A stretch of DNA of 39,089 nucleotides from SZAS-79 sp038211455 (GTDB taxonomy: Bacteria > Pseudomonadota > Gammaproteobacteria > Burkholderiales > SG8-39). Shown here piece by piece: positions 7,383 through 15,048 of this stretch. The position numbers and the translations under genes were made by a program. A model generated the notes under the pieces. The model saw nothing but the letters and a program-made list of their open reading frames with translations, was not told where the DNA came from and did not search any database. The stretch spans positions 1 to 39,089 of the forward strand of contig JBBQVP010000019.1 in NCBI GenBank assembly GCA_038211455.1, written 5' to 3'. Each line of letters begins with the position of its first letter. The stretch's first letter is position 1.

Positions 7383-8261
7383 CTAAACTTTCTTCCTCGC
7401 CGTTTCACCGAAAATGCCCGAGGGGCGGATCAGCAGCACGACCAGCACGACCACGTAGGCGGCAACGTCCTTGAAGCCTTCGGGCAGGTAAAAGCCTGCC
7501 AGCGCCTCGACCATGCCGATGATCAGTCCGCCGACGATCGCCCCCGGCACGCTGCCGAAACCGCCAACCACCGCCGCGGGAAACGCCTTCAGGCCGATGA
7601 AGCCCATGTTCGAGTGCACGAACGTGGCGGGCGCAAGCAGGATCCCGGCAAACGCCGCCACGCCGGCCGACAGCCCCCAGACCAGCATGTTCACGCGCCG
7701 CACCGGAATGCCCATGTAGGCGGCGGCGAGCTGGTTCTGCGAAGTCGCCTGCATCGCCACGCCGAGCTTGGCATAGCGGAAGAACACATAGAGGACCAGG
7801 CACAGCGCCGAGGTCATGCCGATGACCGCGAGTTGCTGCACGGCAAAGATCACGCCGCCGAGCTTGAGCACGCCCTCCGAAAACGGTGTCGGCAGTGTGT
7901 AGGTGTCGGTGCCCCAGGCCGGGACCATGGTGACCACGCCGCGCAGCACATAGCCCACCCCGATGGTGATCATCACGACGGTGAACGCGGGCTGGCCGAG
8001 GACGGGACGCAGCACCAGACGCTCGAGCAGCATCCCGACCACCGCCATCGAAGCGACGGCAAACAGGATCGTGGCCCAGTACGGCCAGCCCATGATGGTG
8101 CTCGCGGTCAGCGCGAAGAACGCGCCGAGCATCATGAGGTCGCCCTGCGCGAAGTTGACCGTTTCGGTTGCCTTGTAGATGAGGACGAAGCCGAGCGCGA
8201 CCAGCGCGTATACGCAGCCCTGCGCCACCCCCGCAACCGACAATTGCAGCAGTTGATCCAG
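7383..8261 (-). CDS. livH: ABC transporter permease, LivH type (probable CTG start)
   Basis: This protein is 292 residues from the proposed start. It has the LivH signature GCVYALVALGFVLIYKATETVNFAQGDLMMLGAF near the N-terminus and the helix motif AFAGILLAP....MGFIGLKAFPAAVVGGFGSVPGAIVGG. No ATG, GTG or TTG lies in frame between the MFS stop (8329) and the first membrane segment. A CTG at 8261 follows GGAGGAGGAGAGGGT, a strong ribosome binding site, and gives the usual N-terminus (x-DQLLQLSVAG) and length. An ATG at 8390 exists but would overlap the MFS gene and add 43 unrelated residues. The CTG start is inferred. Confidence 0.88.
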   Translation of the reverse strand: MDQLLQLSVAGVAQGCVYALVALGFVLIYKATETVNFAQGDLMMLGAFFALTASTIMGWPYWATILFAVASMAVVGMLLERLVLRPVLGQPAFTVVMITIGVGYVLRGVVTMVPAWGTDTYTLPTPFSEGVLKLGGVIFAVQQLAVIGMTSALCLVLYVFFRYAKLGVAMQATSQNQLAAAYMGIPVRRVNMLVWGLSAGVAAFAGILLAPATFVHSNMGFIGLKAFPAAVVGGFGSVPGAIVGGLIIGMVEALAGFYLPEGFKDVAAYVVVLVVLLIRPSGIFGETARKKV

Positions 8262-8328
8262 ACCCTCTCCTCCTCCGCGCCGGATTCTACCAACGAAGCT
8301 GCGTCGGTCGATTGCTTTTCGTGCTGGT

Positions 8329-9639
8329 TCAGGCCGCGACGGATGATGCAAGCCCGCCGACAGGCGGGCGGGCAAGAAATGCCGCGGCAACTGCCGCCGC
8401 GCTCAGGCCCATGAACGCGAGGAGCGAGGCGTCGTAGCTGCCAGTCGCGTCCCAGAGCAGCGCCGAGAGCACCGGTCCGATCGCCTGCGCGCCCACCTGG
8501 ATGCTCAGGGCCACGCCTCGGATCGCGCCGAAGCTTGCGCGGCCGAAGAACTCCGCCCAGGCGATCGGCAGCATGGTCAGCAGTCCGCCAATGCCCACGC
8601 CGAACAGCATCGAGGCCGCATAGGCCGTCGTCGCATTGTGCGTCAGGAGCATCAGCGCGCTGCTCAGCCCCATCAGCGTGCCGGCCAGCGCGAGGGCGAA
8701 CCGGATCGGGATGCGCCGCGGCCAGAAGCCGAAACCGAAGCCCGCCACCGCCGACAGCAGCGCGAACGTGCTGACCGCACCCGCCGCCACGCCCGGCGAC
8801 AGGCCGCGCTCGATCAGCAGCGGCGCCTGGTGCAGGCTGACCCCGGACTGCACCGGATAGATGAGCAGCGTGAACAGGGAAAGCAACCAGAACGCTGGCG
8901 TCGCGAGCGCCTGCGCGCGGGTAAACGCCGGCTCGGCAACCGCTGCCTCCTGCCCGCCCTGCGGCGCATCGCTTTGCGCCGGTGCTTCCGCCGCCTTGCC
9001 GGAGACTTTCCCGTCAGGCCGCTGGCCGATGTCCTCGGGCCTTCGCACCTGCAGCAACCAGTTGGGCAGAAACCCGGCCACCAGGACCGTGGCGCCGACG
9101 GCCAGCCAGGCCGTGCGCCAGTCCGACGCCTGCATGACCAGGTGCGCGAGCATCGGCATCGCGACCAGCCCGGACATCAGCGCCAGCGTGGTGACCGACG
9201 TGGCGAACGCGCGACGCTGCACGAACCAGTTGACGATGGAGCCGTAGATGCCGAGGTCGTACGGCCCCGAGAAGTTCATCCGCGCCAGGCAGTACATCAG
9301 GTAGAAGTAGAGAAGGGAGTGCGTGAACGAAAGCATCAGCAGCGGGATGCCGGTGAACAGCACCGCAAAGCAGAGCACCGCGCGCGCGCCGTTGCGGTCG
9401 AGAAACGGCCCGATCAGCGGGGCGGCCAGGGCGCCGAGGATCCCGCCAAAGGACACGGCTGCGGAGATCTCGGTGCGTGTCCAGCCGAACTCCGCGCTCA
9501 TCGGCGTGATGAAGATCGACAGCGTCGCGACCGCGGGGCCCTGCCGGGAGAACGCAGCCGCGCAGACGCAGGCGAGGATCACCCAGCCGTAGGAGAACGG
9601 CAGGCGCGCCGACAGCCGCTCGACCAGGCGTTGCCGCAT
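8329..9639 (-). CDS. Major facilitator superfamily transporter
   Basis: This 436-residue protein has about twelve hydrophobic segments split by a charged cytoplasmic loop near residues 200-235 (VRRPEDIGQRPDG..). The N-terminal half has FGWTRTEISAAVS and a loop motif PLIGPFLDRNGARAV, as in monocarboxylate-porter or oxalate/formate-antiporter-like MFS families. It would import an organic acid or export a product with proton coupling. No good Shine-Dalgarno precedes the ATG, so the start is less certain. It lies between the dehydrogenase genes and livH, giving the operon a second transport route. Confidence 0.88.
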   Translation of the reverse strand: MRQRLVERLSARLPFSYGWVILACVCAAAFSRQGPAVATLSIFITPMSAEFGWTRTEISAAVSFGGILGALAAPLIGPFLDRNGARAVLCFAVLFTGIPLLMLSFTHSLLYFYLMYCLARMNFSGPYDLGIYGSIVNWFVQRRAFATSVTTLALMSGLVAMPMLAHLVMQASDWRTAWLAVGATVLVAGFLPNWLLQVRRPEDIGQRPDGKVSGKAAEAPAQSDAPQGGQEAAVAEPAFTRAQALATPAFWLLSLFTLLIYPVQSGVSLHQAPLLIERGLSPGVAAGAVSTFALLSAVAGFGFGFWPRRIPIRFALALAGTLMGLSSALMLLTHNATTAYAASMLFGVGIGGLLTMLPIAWAEFFGRASFGAIRGVALSIQVGAQAIGPVLSALLWDATGSYDASLLAFMGLSAAAVAAAFLARPPVGGLASSVAA

Positions 9640-9679
9640 CCCGCGGCCGTTCTGATTGTTGACCGCGGCCGGGTGCCTG

Positions 9680-10807
9680 CTAGCCGCTGAACCTTTCGAG
9701 GTGGTGGTCGATGTCGCCGAACTGCTGCGCGATCATCGTCAGCCGGCGGAAGGTGTGGCTGACCTTCATTTCCTCGGTCATGCCCATGCCGCCGTGCAGT
9801 TGGATCGATTCCTGGCTCACATGCCGGCAGGCCTCCGAAACACGCACCTTGGCTGCGGACACCAGGCGCCTGCGCTCGGCCGCTTTTTTCTCGGAATCCA
9901 CCTTGTCGCAGGCGAGGCAGGCCATCGACTTGGCCTGTTCGTAGCTGATGAACATGTCGACCATGCGGTGCTGCAGCGCCTGGAATGCGCCGATCGGCAC
10001 GCCGAACTGCTTTCTGGTCTTGAGGTACTCGAGCGTGGCGTCGTTGGCCGACTTGATCGCACCCACCGCCTCGGCGCACACCAGCGCGGTTCCATAGTCG
10101 ACCACCGCCTCGATCAGCGCGAGCCCCTTGCCCTCCTTGCCGATCAGCGCATCCGCCCCGACCGTCACCCCGGCGAACGTCACATCGGCCGCGCGCAGTT
10201 CGTCGATGGTCCGGTAGCTCTTCATTGAAACGCCGGTGGCCTTCGCGTCGACAAGGAACAGGCTGATCCCGGTCTTGGCGTTGTCGCGGCCCGAGGTCCG
10301 CGCCGACACCACCAGCTTGTCGGCGCACGGACCGTGCACCACGACCGACTTCTCGCCGCTGATCACCCAGCCCTCGCCGGATTTCACCGCCTTCGTCGTG
10401 ACGTGCGCCAGATCGTAGCGAGCGCCCTTCTCGGTCTGAGCGAACGCGAGCTTGAGCTGGCCAGCGACCACCGCGGGCAGCACCGCCTTCTTCATCTCCG
10501 GGCTGCCGCCGCGCGCGACGAACTGGGCGCCCAGCGTAGTCGCGAGGAAGGGCTCGACAACGAGCCCTTCCCCGATCGACTCCATGATGCCCATCATGTC
10601 GAGCGCGCCGCCGCCAAACCCTTCGTGGCTGGCGGGCACCGGCAGGCCGAGCAGGCCCATCTCGGCGAGCGTCGCCCAGGCCGTGTCGCTCATCCCGGCC
10701 TGCGAATCGACGATCTTCTTGCGCGCCTCGAACCCGTAGTCCTTGGATATGAACCGCTTGACCGAATCGGCGAGCAGCTGCTGTTCTTCGTTGTAATCGA
10801 AATTCAT
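9680..10807 (-). CDS. Acyl-CoA dehydrogenase, small-subunit type
   Basis: This 375-residue flavoprotein of the acyl-CoA dehydrogenase family has the N-terminal domain FDYNEEQQLLADSVKRF, the middle beta domain around residues 120-220, and the C-terminal helical motif SIQLHGGMGMTEEMKVSHTFRRL. The canonical Y-E-G-T catalytic motif near the C-terminus is absent. That fits the shorter partner of heterotetrameric dehydrogenases such as PimD or the mycobacterial FadE/ChsE pairs. AAGGAG lies six bases before the ATG. The larger partner lies ten bases upstream. Heteromer formation is inferred from the pairing. Confidence 0.88.
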   Translation of the reverse strand: MNFDYNEEQQLLADSVKRFISKDYGFEARKKIVDSQAGMSDTAWATLAEMGLLGLPVPASHEGFGGGALDMMGIMESIGEGLVVEPFLATTLGAQFVARGGSPEMKKAVLPAVVAGQLKLAFAQTEKGARYDLAHVTTKAVKSGEGWVISGEKSVVVHGPCADKLVVSARTSGRDNAKTGISLFLVDAKATGVSMKSYRTIDELRAADVTFAGVTVGADALIGKEGKGLALIEAVVDYGTALVCAEAVGAIKSANDATLEYLKTRKQFGVPIGAFQALQHRMVDMFISYEQAKSMACLACDKVDSEKKAAERRRLVSAAKVRVSEACRHVSQESIQLHGGMGMTEEMKVSHTFRRLTMIAQQFGDIDHHLERFSG

Positions 10808-10817
10808 TCTGTTCTCC

Positions 10818-12014
10818 TTACAGGCCCAGTGACATCTTGGAGATGATGTTGCGCTGGATCTCGTTCGAGCCCGCGTAAATGGTGGTCTTGCGCGTGTTGC
10901 AGTAGCGCGGCGCGAGCGACGCGGCGAAGGCGTCGAAACCCGCGTCGCCCGCGGTGCTTTCCCCGGTGGCCTTGAACGGCTGTGCCATCGGCCCGACGGC
11001 CTGCATCATCAGCTCGGTCAGCGACTGCTGGATTTCGGTGCCCTTGATCTTGAGCATCGAGACATCCGCGCCCGGCGGCTGGCCGGTGCGGCGCATCTGG
11101 TCGAGGAAGCGCAGGTTGGTGATCTCGAGCGCCATCAGTTCGATCTCCACGCGCGCGACCTTGTCCTTGAAGCGCGTGTCCTCAGCCAGCGGCCTGCCGT
11201 CCTTGGTCTGGGTCTTGGCGAACTCCTTCAGCTTGGCGAGCTCGCGCTTGGACACACCGACGCGCCCGGTGTTCATGCGCTCGTGGCCGAGCAGGTACTT
11301 GGCGACCGTCCAGCCCTTGCCTTCCTCGAACACCAGGTTCTCCGCGGGCACGCGGACATTCTCGAAGAACACCTCGTTTACCTCGTGGCTGCCGTCCATC
11401 AGGATCAGCGGCCGCACGGTGATCCCCGGAGTCTTCATGTCGATCAGCAGGAAGGAGATGCCTTCCTGGCGTTTGGACACCTGCGAGTCGGTGCGCACCA
11501 GGCAGAAGATCCAGTCGGCATAATGGCCCAGGGTGGTCCAGATCTTCTGGCCATTGACCACGTAATGATCGCCGTCGCGCTCCGCGCGGGTCTTCAGCGA
11601 GGCGAGGTCCGAGCCCGAGCCCGGCTCTGAATAGCCCTGGCACCAGAAATCGTCACCGTTGTAGATGCGCGGCAGGAAGCGCTGCTTCTGCGCCTCGGTG
11701 CCGAACTTGTGCAGCACCGGCGCGCACATCGTCAGGCCGAACGGGATCAGCGGCGGGGTGCCGGCGAAGCCGCACTCCTCCTCGAAGATGTAGCGTTGCA
11801 CGACGTTCCATCCGGAGCCGCCCCACTCCTGCGGCCAGGCCGGCGCGATCCAGCCCTTCTTGGCCAGGATCTTGTGCCAGCGCATCAGGTCGTCGCGCGA
11901 CATGTGGTCGTGATGACTGACCTTGTCGGACAGATCGTCCGGCAGGTTCGCCGCCAGCCAGCCGCGCACTTCGTCGCGAAAGGCGAGTTCTTCTTTCGAG
12001 TAGTTCAGATCCAT
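10818..12014 (-). CDS. Acyl-CoA dehydrogenase, large-subunit type
   Basis: This 398-residue acyl-CoA dehydrogenase resembles PimC/FadE-type large subunits. Motifs include WPQEWGGSGW, CQGYSEPGSGSDLASLKTRA (flavin and substrate domain), VNGQKIWTTLGHYADW, and the C-terminal TTIYAGSNEIQRNII. In the last motif the glutamate of the classical YEGTSxIQ is replaced by alanine, which is common in this subgroup; the base may come from elsewhere in the protein or the partner. AGGAG lies five bases before the ATG. The next gene encodes the small dehydrogenase, and an alpha2-beta2 enzyme is the likely product. Confidence 0.9.
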   Translation of the reverse strand: MDLNYSKEELAFRDEVRGWLAANLPDDLSDKVSHHDHMSRDDLMRWHKILAKKGWIAPAWPQEWGGSGWNVVQRYIFEEECGFAGTPPLIPFGLTMCAPVLHKFGTEAQKQRFLPRIYNGDDFWCQGYSEPGSGSDLASLKTRAERDGDHYVVNGQKIWTTLGHYADWIFCLVRTDSQVSKRQEGISFLLIDMKTPGITVRPLILMDGSHEVNEVFFENVRVPAENLVFEEGKGWTVAKYLLGHERMNTGRVGVSKRELAKLKEFAKTQTKDGRPLAEDTRFKDKVARVEIELMALEITNLRFLDQMRRTGQPPGADVSMLKIKGTEIQQSLTELMMQAVGPMAQPFKATGESTAGDAGFDAFAASLAPRYCNTRKTTIYAGSNEIQRNIISKMSLGL

Positions 12015-12102
12015 GACGTGCTCCTATGGCAATTCGCAATACCCGCGCGGTTCTTCCTGCTTTTTTCCAAAGCGGAGCCACCGGGGGGTAACGGGGGGTG
12101 CG

Positions 12103-12140
12103 CATGCGACCCCCTGTTCCGAGTCATGCGACCCCCTGTT
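12103..12140. repeat. 16-base direct repeat next to a G/C hairpin
   Basis: CATGCGACCCCCTGTT occurs at 12103-12118 and again, identical, at 12125-12140, a 22-base period. The first copy also forms the right arm of a near-perfect hairpin: GGGGGT (12094-12099), one unpaired G, the self-complementary CGCATGCG (12101-12108), then ACCCCC (12109-12114). A further GGGGGG lies at 12083-12088. The tract sits between the AcuI-like gene and the downstream dehydrogenase. It lacks a T-run, so a role in termination or mRNA stability is only a guess. Confidence 0.7.
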
Positions 12141-12148
12141 TGTCTAGT

Positions 12149-13153
12149 CTAGCGCAGCGAGAAGTCCACCACCATCCTCCCAACGACCTTTGCCTCGATC
12201 AGGTCCTCGAACGCCTTGGGCAACTCCTCGAAGCGGATCCTGCGCGCGATCCGGTCGAGATGGCGCGGCTTGAGGTCGCTTGCGAGGCGCTGCCAGATGC
12301 GGTTGCGCAGCGGCAGCGGGCTGTTGGCGTTGACGCCGATCAGGCGTACGCCGCGCAGGATGAATGGCAGCACGCTGCCCTTGAAATCGATCCCGCCGGC
12401 GTTGCCGAAAGCGGCAATCACGCCGTCGGCCTGCATGCTGCGTGCAAGCCACGCCAACTGGTCGCCGCCGACCGAATCCACTGCGCCCTGCCACATCGGC
12501 TTTTCCAGCGGCCGGGTGCCGAATTCGAAAGTTTTCCGGTCAATCACCTGCGCAGCGCCGAGCGAGCGAAGGTAATCGGCTGCTTCCGGCTTGCCGGACA
12601 GCGCCACCACCTCGTAGCCGCGCGCAGCGAGCAAATCTATGGCCACCGAAGCGGCGCCGCCGGTTGCGCCGTTGACCAGGACCTTGCCTTTTCCGGGCGC
12701 GAGGCCGTTCAGTTCCATCAGGTCGACTGACAGCGCGGCGGTATAGCCGGCCACCCCGAGCGCCGCCGTTTCAAACGGCGCGAGGCCCGCCGGCACCTTG
12801 ACCAGCCAGTCCGCCGGGAACCGATTCACCTCCTGGTAGCCACCGTCGTGGTCTGCGCCGATCCCGAAGCCATGCGCGATCACGCGGTCGCCGGGCTTGT
12901 AGCGCGCATCCTCCGACTGCGTCACCTCGCCGCAGACATCGATCCCCGCGGTGCACGGAAAGCGCGTCACGATCTTGGCGCGGCCCAGCGCGGTCAGCGC
13001 GTCCTTGTAGTTGACGCTCGCGAAGAGCGAGCGGATCACGACGTTGCCGGCGTCGAGACCCTCCAGCGGAAGATCGGCGTAGCGCCCGACGCCGAACTTG
13101 CCTTCTTCAAAAACGCGAAATGCGCGAACCATTCCTGCTGCCGGCGCGGTCAT
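12149..13153 (-). CDS. AcuI/YhdH-family NADPH-dependent acryloyl-CoA reductase-like oxidoreductase
   Basis: This 334-residue zinc-independent medium-chain reductase has SLFASVNYKDALTALG and PCTAGIDVCGEV near the N-terminus, GYTAALSVDLMELNG in the middle, the nucleotide-binding VLVNGATGGAASVAIDLLAARGYEVVALSGK, and GNAGGIDFKGSVLPFILRGVRLIGVNAN near the C-terminus, all typical of AcuI/YhdH. Family members reduce acryloyl-CoA or related enoyl-CoAs. The ATG at 13153 overlaps the SDR stop as ATGA. The frame is open further upstream, but only as a shadow of the SDR gene. In this operon it probably reduces or detoxifies an enoyl-CoA intermediate. Confidence 0.9.
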   Translation of the reverse strand: MTAPAAGMVRAFRVFEEGKFGVGRYADLPLEGLDAGNVVIRSLFASVNYKDALTALGRAKIVTRFPCTAGIDVCGEVTQSEDARYKPGDRVIAHGFGIGADHDGGYQEVNRFPADWLVKVPAGLAPFETAALGVAGYTAALSVDLMELNGLAPGKGKVLVNGATGGAASVAIDLLAARGYEVVALSGKPEAADYLRSLGAAQVIDRKTFEFGTRPLEKPMWQGAVDSVGGDQLAWLARSMQADGVIAAFGNAGGIDFKGSVLPFILRGVRLIGVNANSPLPLRNRIWQRLASDLKPRHLDRIARRIRFEELPKAFEDLIEAKVVGRMVVDFSLR

Positions 13154-13926
13154 AGGAGCGTCACTCCGCCATCGGCCACGATGCACTGGCCGGTGATGAA
13201 CGCGGCCGCCTGCGATGCGAGGAACACCGCGATGCCGCCGATGTCGCGCGGCTCGCCAAGGCGACGCAGCGGCGTCGCCTGTTCTCGCTCGGTGCGCCGC
13301 TTGTCGTCCTCCCACAGCGCCTTGGCGAAATCCGTCCTGACCAGGCCCGGCGCGATGGCGTTGACGCGGATGTTCTTCGGCCCCCATTCGGCGGCGAGGT
13401 TCTTCACCAGCATGTGGTCGGCCGCCTTGGAGATCCCGTAGATGCCGAGGATAGTGCTGGCCTTCAGTCCGGCGATCGAGCCCACCATGATCAGGCTGCC
13501 GCCGCCGCGCTCGGCCATGCCGGGAATCACGAGGTTTGCAAGCCAGAGGTTGGAGCGCACGTTCGAGGCCATGACCTTGTCGAACACTTCGTCAGACAGC
13601 CCGCTGAGCGGCCCGTAGTACGGGTTGATCGCCGCGTTGCAGACCATGATGTCGACCTTGCCCCAGGCCTTCACCGTCGCGTCCACCAGCGCAGTGACGT
13701 CCTCCTTGCGGCCCACGTTGCAGGGCTGCGCGAGCACCGTAAGGCCCATGCCCGCCAGCTCGGCCCGGGTCGCCTCGCAGGCTTCGGCCTTGCGGCTGCA
13801 GATCATGACCTTGGCCCCGGCACGCCCCAGTTCCTCGGCGATCGATTTGCCGATGCCCTTGGTCGAGCCGGTGACGATGGCCACCTGGCCGGAAAGGTCG
13901 AACAACGCGGGGGGAGCGGGAACCAT
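13150..13926 (-). CDS. Short-chain dehydrogenase/reductase
   Basis: This 258-residue classical SDR has the cofactor motif TGSTKGIG (residues 19-26), NAA at about 98-100, and catalytic Ser150, Tyr163 and Lys167 (YGISK). The C-terminal part has NAIAPGLVRTDFAKALW and ITGQCIVADGGVTLL. It is likely an NAD(P)-dependent 3-hydroxyacyl-CoA or alcohol dehydrogenase. The ATG at 13926 has AGAGG about six bases upstream and starts just before the nucleotide fold; the frame is open further upstream without homology. It is the first gene of the minus-strand arm, nearest the IclR control region. Confidence 0.9.
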   Translation of the reverse strand: MVPAPPALFDLSGQVAIVTGSTKGIGKSIAEELGRAGAKVMICSRKAEACEATRAELAGMGLTVLAQPCNVGRKEDVTALVDATVKAWGKVDIMVCNAAINPYYGPLSGLSDEVFDKVMASNVRSNLWLANLVIPGMAERGGGSLIMVGSIAGLKASTILGIYGISKAADHMLVKNLAAEWGPKNIRVNAIAPGLVRTDFAKALWEDDKRRTEREQATPLRRLGEPRDIGGIAVFLASQAAAFITGQCIVADGGVTLL

Positions 13927-14052
13927 GGAGAACCTCTGGGAAGTGTGTTTCGGGAAAGGCGTAAGCGTAGCCAATAAGCGCGCCTCACGGGCATCCAGGC
14001 GCCCCGGCGTTTTACTGCAGTGCAAAAGACCATGCGCTTAATGCGGTCTGGA

Positions 14053-14067
14053 TTTCGATATGCGAAA
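14053..14067. promoter_or_regulatory. Putative IclR-family operator, upstream site
   Basis: TTTCGATATGCGAAA is a 15-base palindrome (TTTCG, five-base spacer, CGAAA). Length and style match IclR-family operators. It lies 15 bases upstream of the -35 box of the candidate iclR promoter and faces the divergent SDR operon. It shares the TGCGAAAC half-site with 14117-14124. Confidence 0.5.
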
Positions 14068-14082
14068 CACGATATGATTAAA

Positions 14083-14111
14083 TTGACAGAGGAAGCGCGG
14101 CATCAAACAAT
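14083..14111 (+). promoter_or_regulatory. Putative sigma-70 promoter of iclR and the plus-strand operon
   Basis: A perfect -35 TTGACA (14083-14088), a 17-base spacer and a -10 AACAAT (14106-14111) lie about 100 bases before the iclR ATG. The predicted start near 14118 falls on the first half of the inverted repeat at 14117-14145, so binding there could repress transcription. Confidence 0.5.
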
Positions 14112-14116
14112 CGAAA

Positions 14117-14145
14117 TGCGAAACAAGTTCTGTTTTCGTTTCGCA
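14117..14145. promoter_or_regulatory. Putative IclR-family operator, start-proximal site
   Basis: TGCGAAAC (14117-14124) is matched by its exact reverse complement GTTTCGCA (14138-14145) with a 13-base spacer. The half-site recurs at 14061-14068 in the upstream palindrome, which suggests one regulator reads both sites. The likely binder is the adjacent IclR-family protein; this is inference. Confidence 0.5.
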
Positions 14146-14209
14146 CACCCGACCTGAATTCCGAAACCGCGCTTGAACCTTGTTCAGCCGCAACTCCCTG
14201 GAGAAAATC

Positions 14210-15043
14210 ATGGGCGCATCCGAGTCCAACGCACCCCTTTCCGCGCCGCAGGCGGCCCCCGCATTCAGCTACGAGCACGAGGGCGACCGCCAGTTCGCCA
14301 CGACGCTCGCGCGCGGGCTTGAAGTCCTGCGCTGCTTTACGCCGCTCGAGCCGATGCTGGGCAACAAGGAAATCTCGGTGCGCACCGGGCTGCCCAAGCC
14401 GACGGTGTCGCGGCTGACCTACACGCTCACCAAGCTCGGGTACCTGCGCCACAACATGCGCCTCGGAAAGTACCAGCTGGGTTCCGCGGTGCTGTCGATC
14501 GGCTACCCGCTGCTCGCCAGCATGAGCGCGCGGCAGATCGCGCGTCCCTACATGAAGGAACTCGCCGACCACGCCAACGCCTCGGTGTCGATGGGTATCC
14601 GCGACCGCCTGAACGTGGTGTTCGTCGAAAGCTGCCGCTCTGCCAGCGGCACGCCCACGCTGCCGGACATCGGCACTGCGGTCCCGATCGCGCAGGCCTC
14701 GGTGGGACGCGCCTTCCTAGCCGCCTGCACGCCCGCGGAACGCGAGGCCCTGCTCAACCAGATGAAGGTCAAGGAGCCCGAGATCCACCGCAAGTACCGT
14801 GCGCAGATCGACAAGAGCCTGCAGGAAATCCGCGACCGCGGCTTCTGCGTCTCCTACGGCGACCTGCGCCGCGAGATCCACGCGGTCGGCGTGCCGATGC
14901 GCCGCACGGTCGATGGCGAAATCGTCGCCTTCAACTGCAGCATTCCCGCGTTCATGCTGAAAAAAGGCCAGATCGAGGACGACATCGGTCCGCGCCTGGT
15001 GCAGATGGTGCGCAATATCGAGGCCGCGCTGGGCATGCACTGA
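14210..15043 (+). CDS. IclR-family transcriptional regulator
   Basis: This 277-residue protein has an N-terminal winged helix-turn-helix (about residues 30-90: TTLARGLEVLRCF, then KEISVRTGLPKPTVSRLTYTLTKLGYL) and a C-terminal IclR effector domain with SMGIRDRLNVVFVESCRS, VGRAFLAACTPAEREALL and GDLRREIHAVGVPMR. The ATG at 14210 follows CTGGAG at good spacing. An extension of about 20 residues precedes the DNA-binding domain. It is first in the plus-strand operon and divergent from the SDR operon, with palindromic sites between, so it probably controls both arms in response to an aromatic or carboxylic acid or its CoA ester. Confidence 0.93.
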   Translation: MGASESNAPLSAPQAAPAFSYEHEGDRQFATTLARGLEVLRCFTPLEPMLGNKEISVRTGLPKPTVSRLTYTLTKLGYLRHNMRLGKYQLGSAVLSIGYPLLASMSARQIARPYMKELADHANASVSMGIRDRLNVVFVESCRSASGTPTLPDIGTAVPIAQASVGRAFLAACTPAEREALLNQMKVKEPEIHRKYRAQIDKSLQEIRDRGFCVSYGDLRREIHAVGVPMRRTVDGEIVAFNCSIPAFMLKKGQIEDDIGPRLVQMVRNIEAALGMH

Positions 15044-15048
15044 TCCCC

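Noticed and set aside
7383..8390. livH starting at the ATG at 8390
   Set aside because: It would overlap the MFS gene by 62 bases and add 43 residues with no counterpart in the family, while a strong ribosome binding site points to 8261.
6879..8414. 511-codon plus-strand open frame opposite livM and livH
   Set aside because: The translation is dominated by His, Gln, Arg and Asp without any fold signal, and the opposite strand encodes clear permeases.
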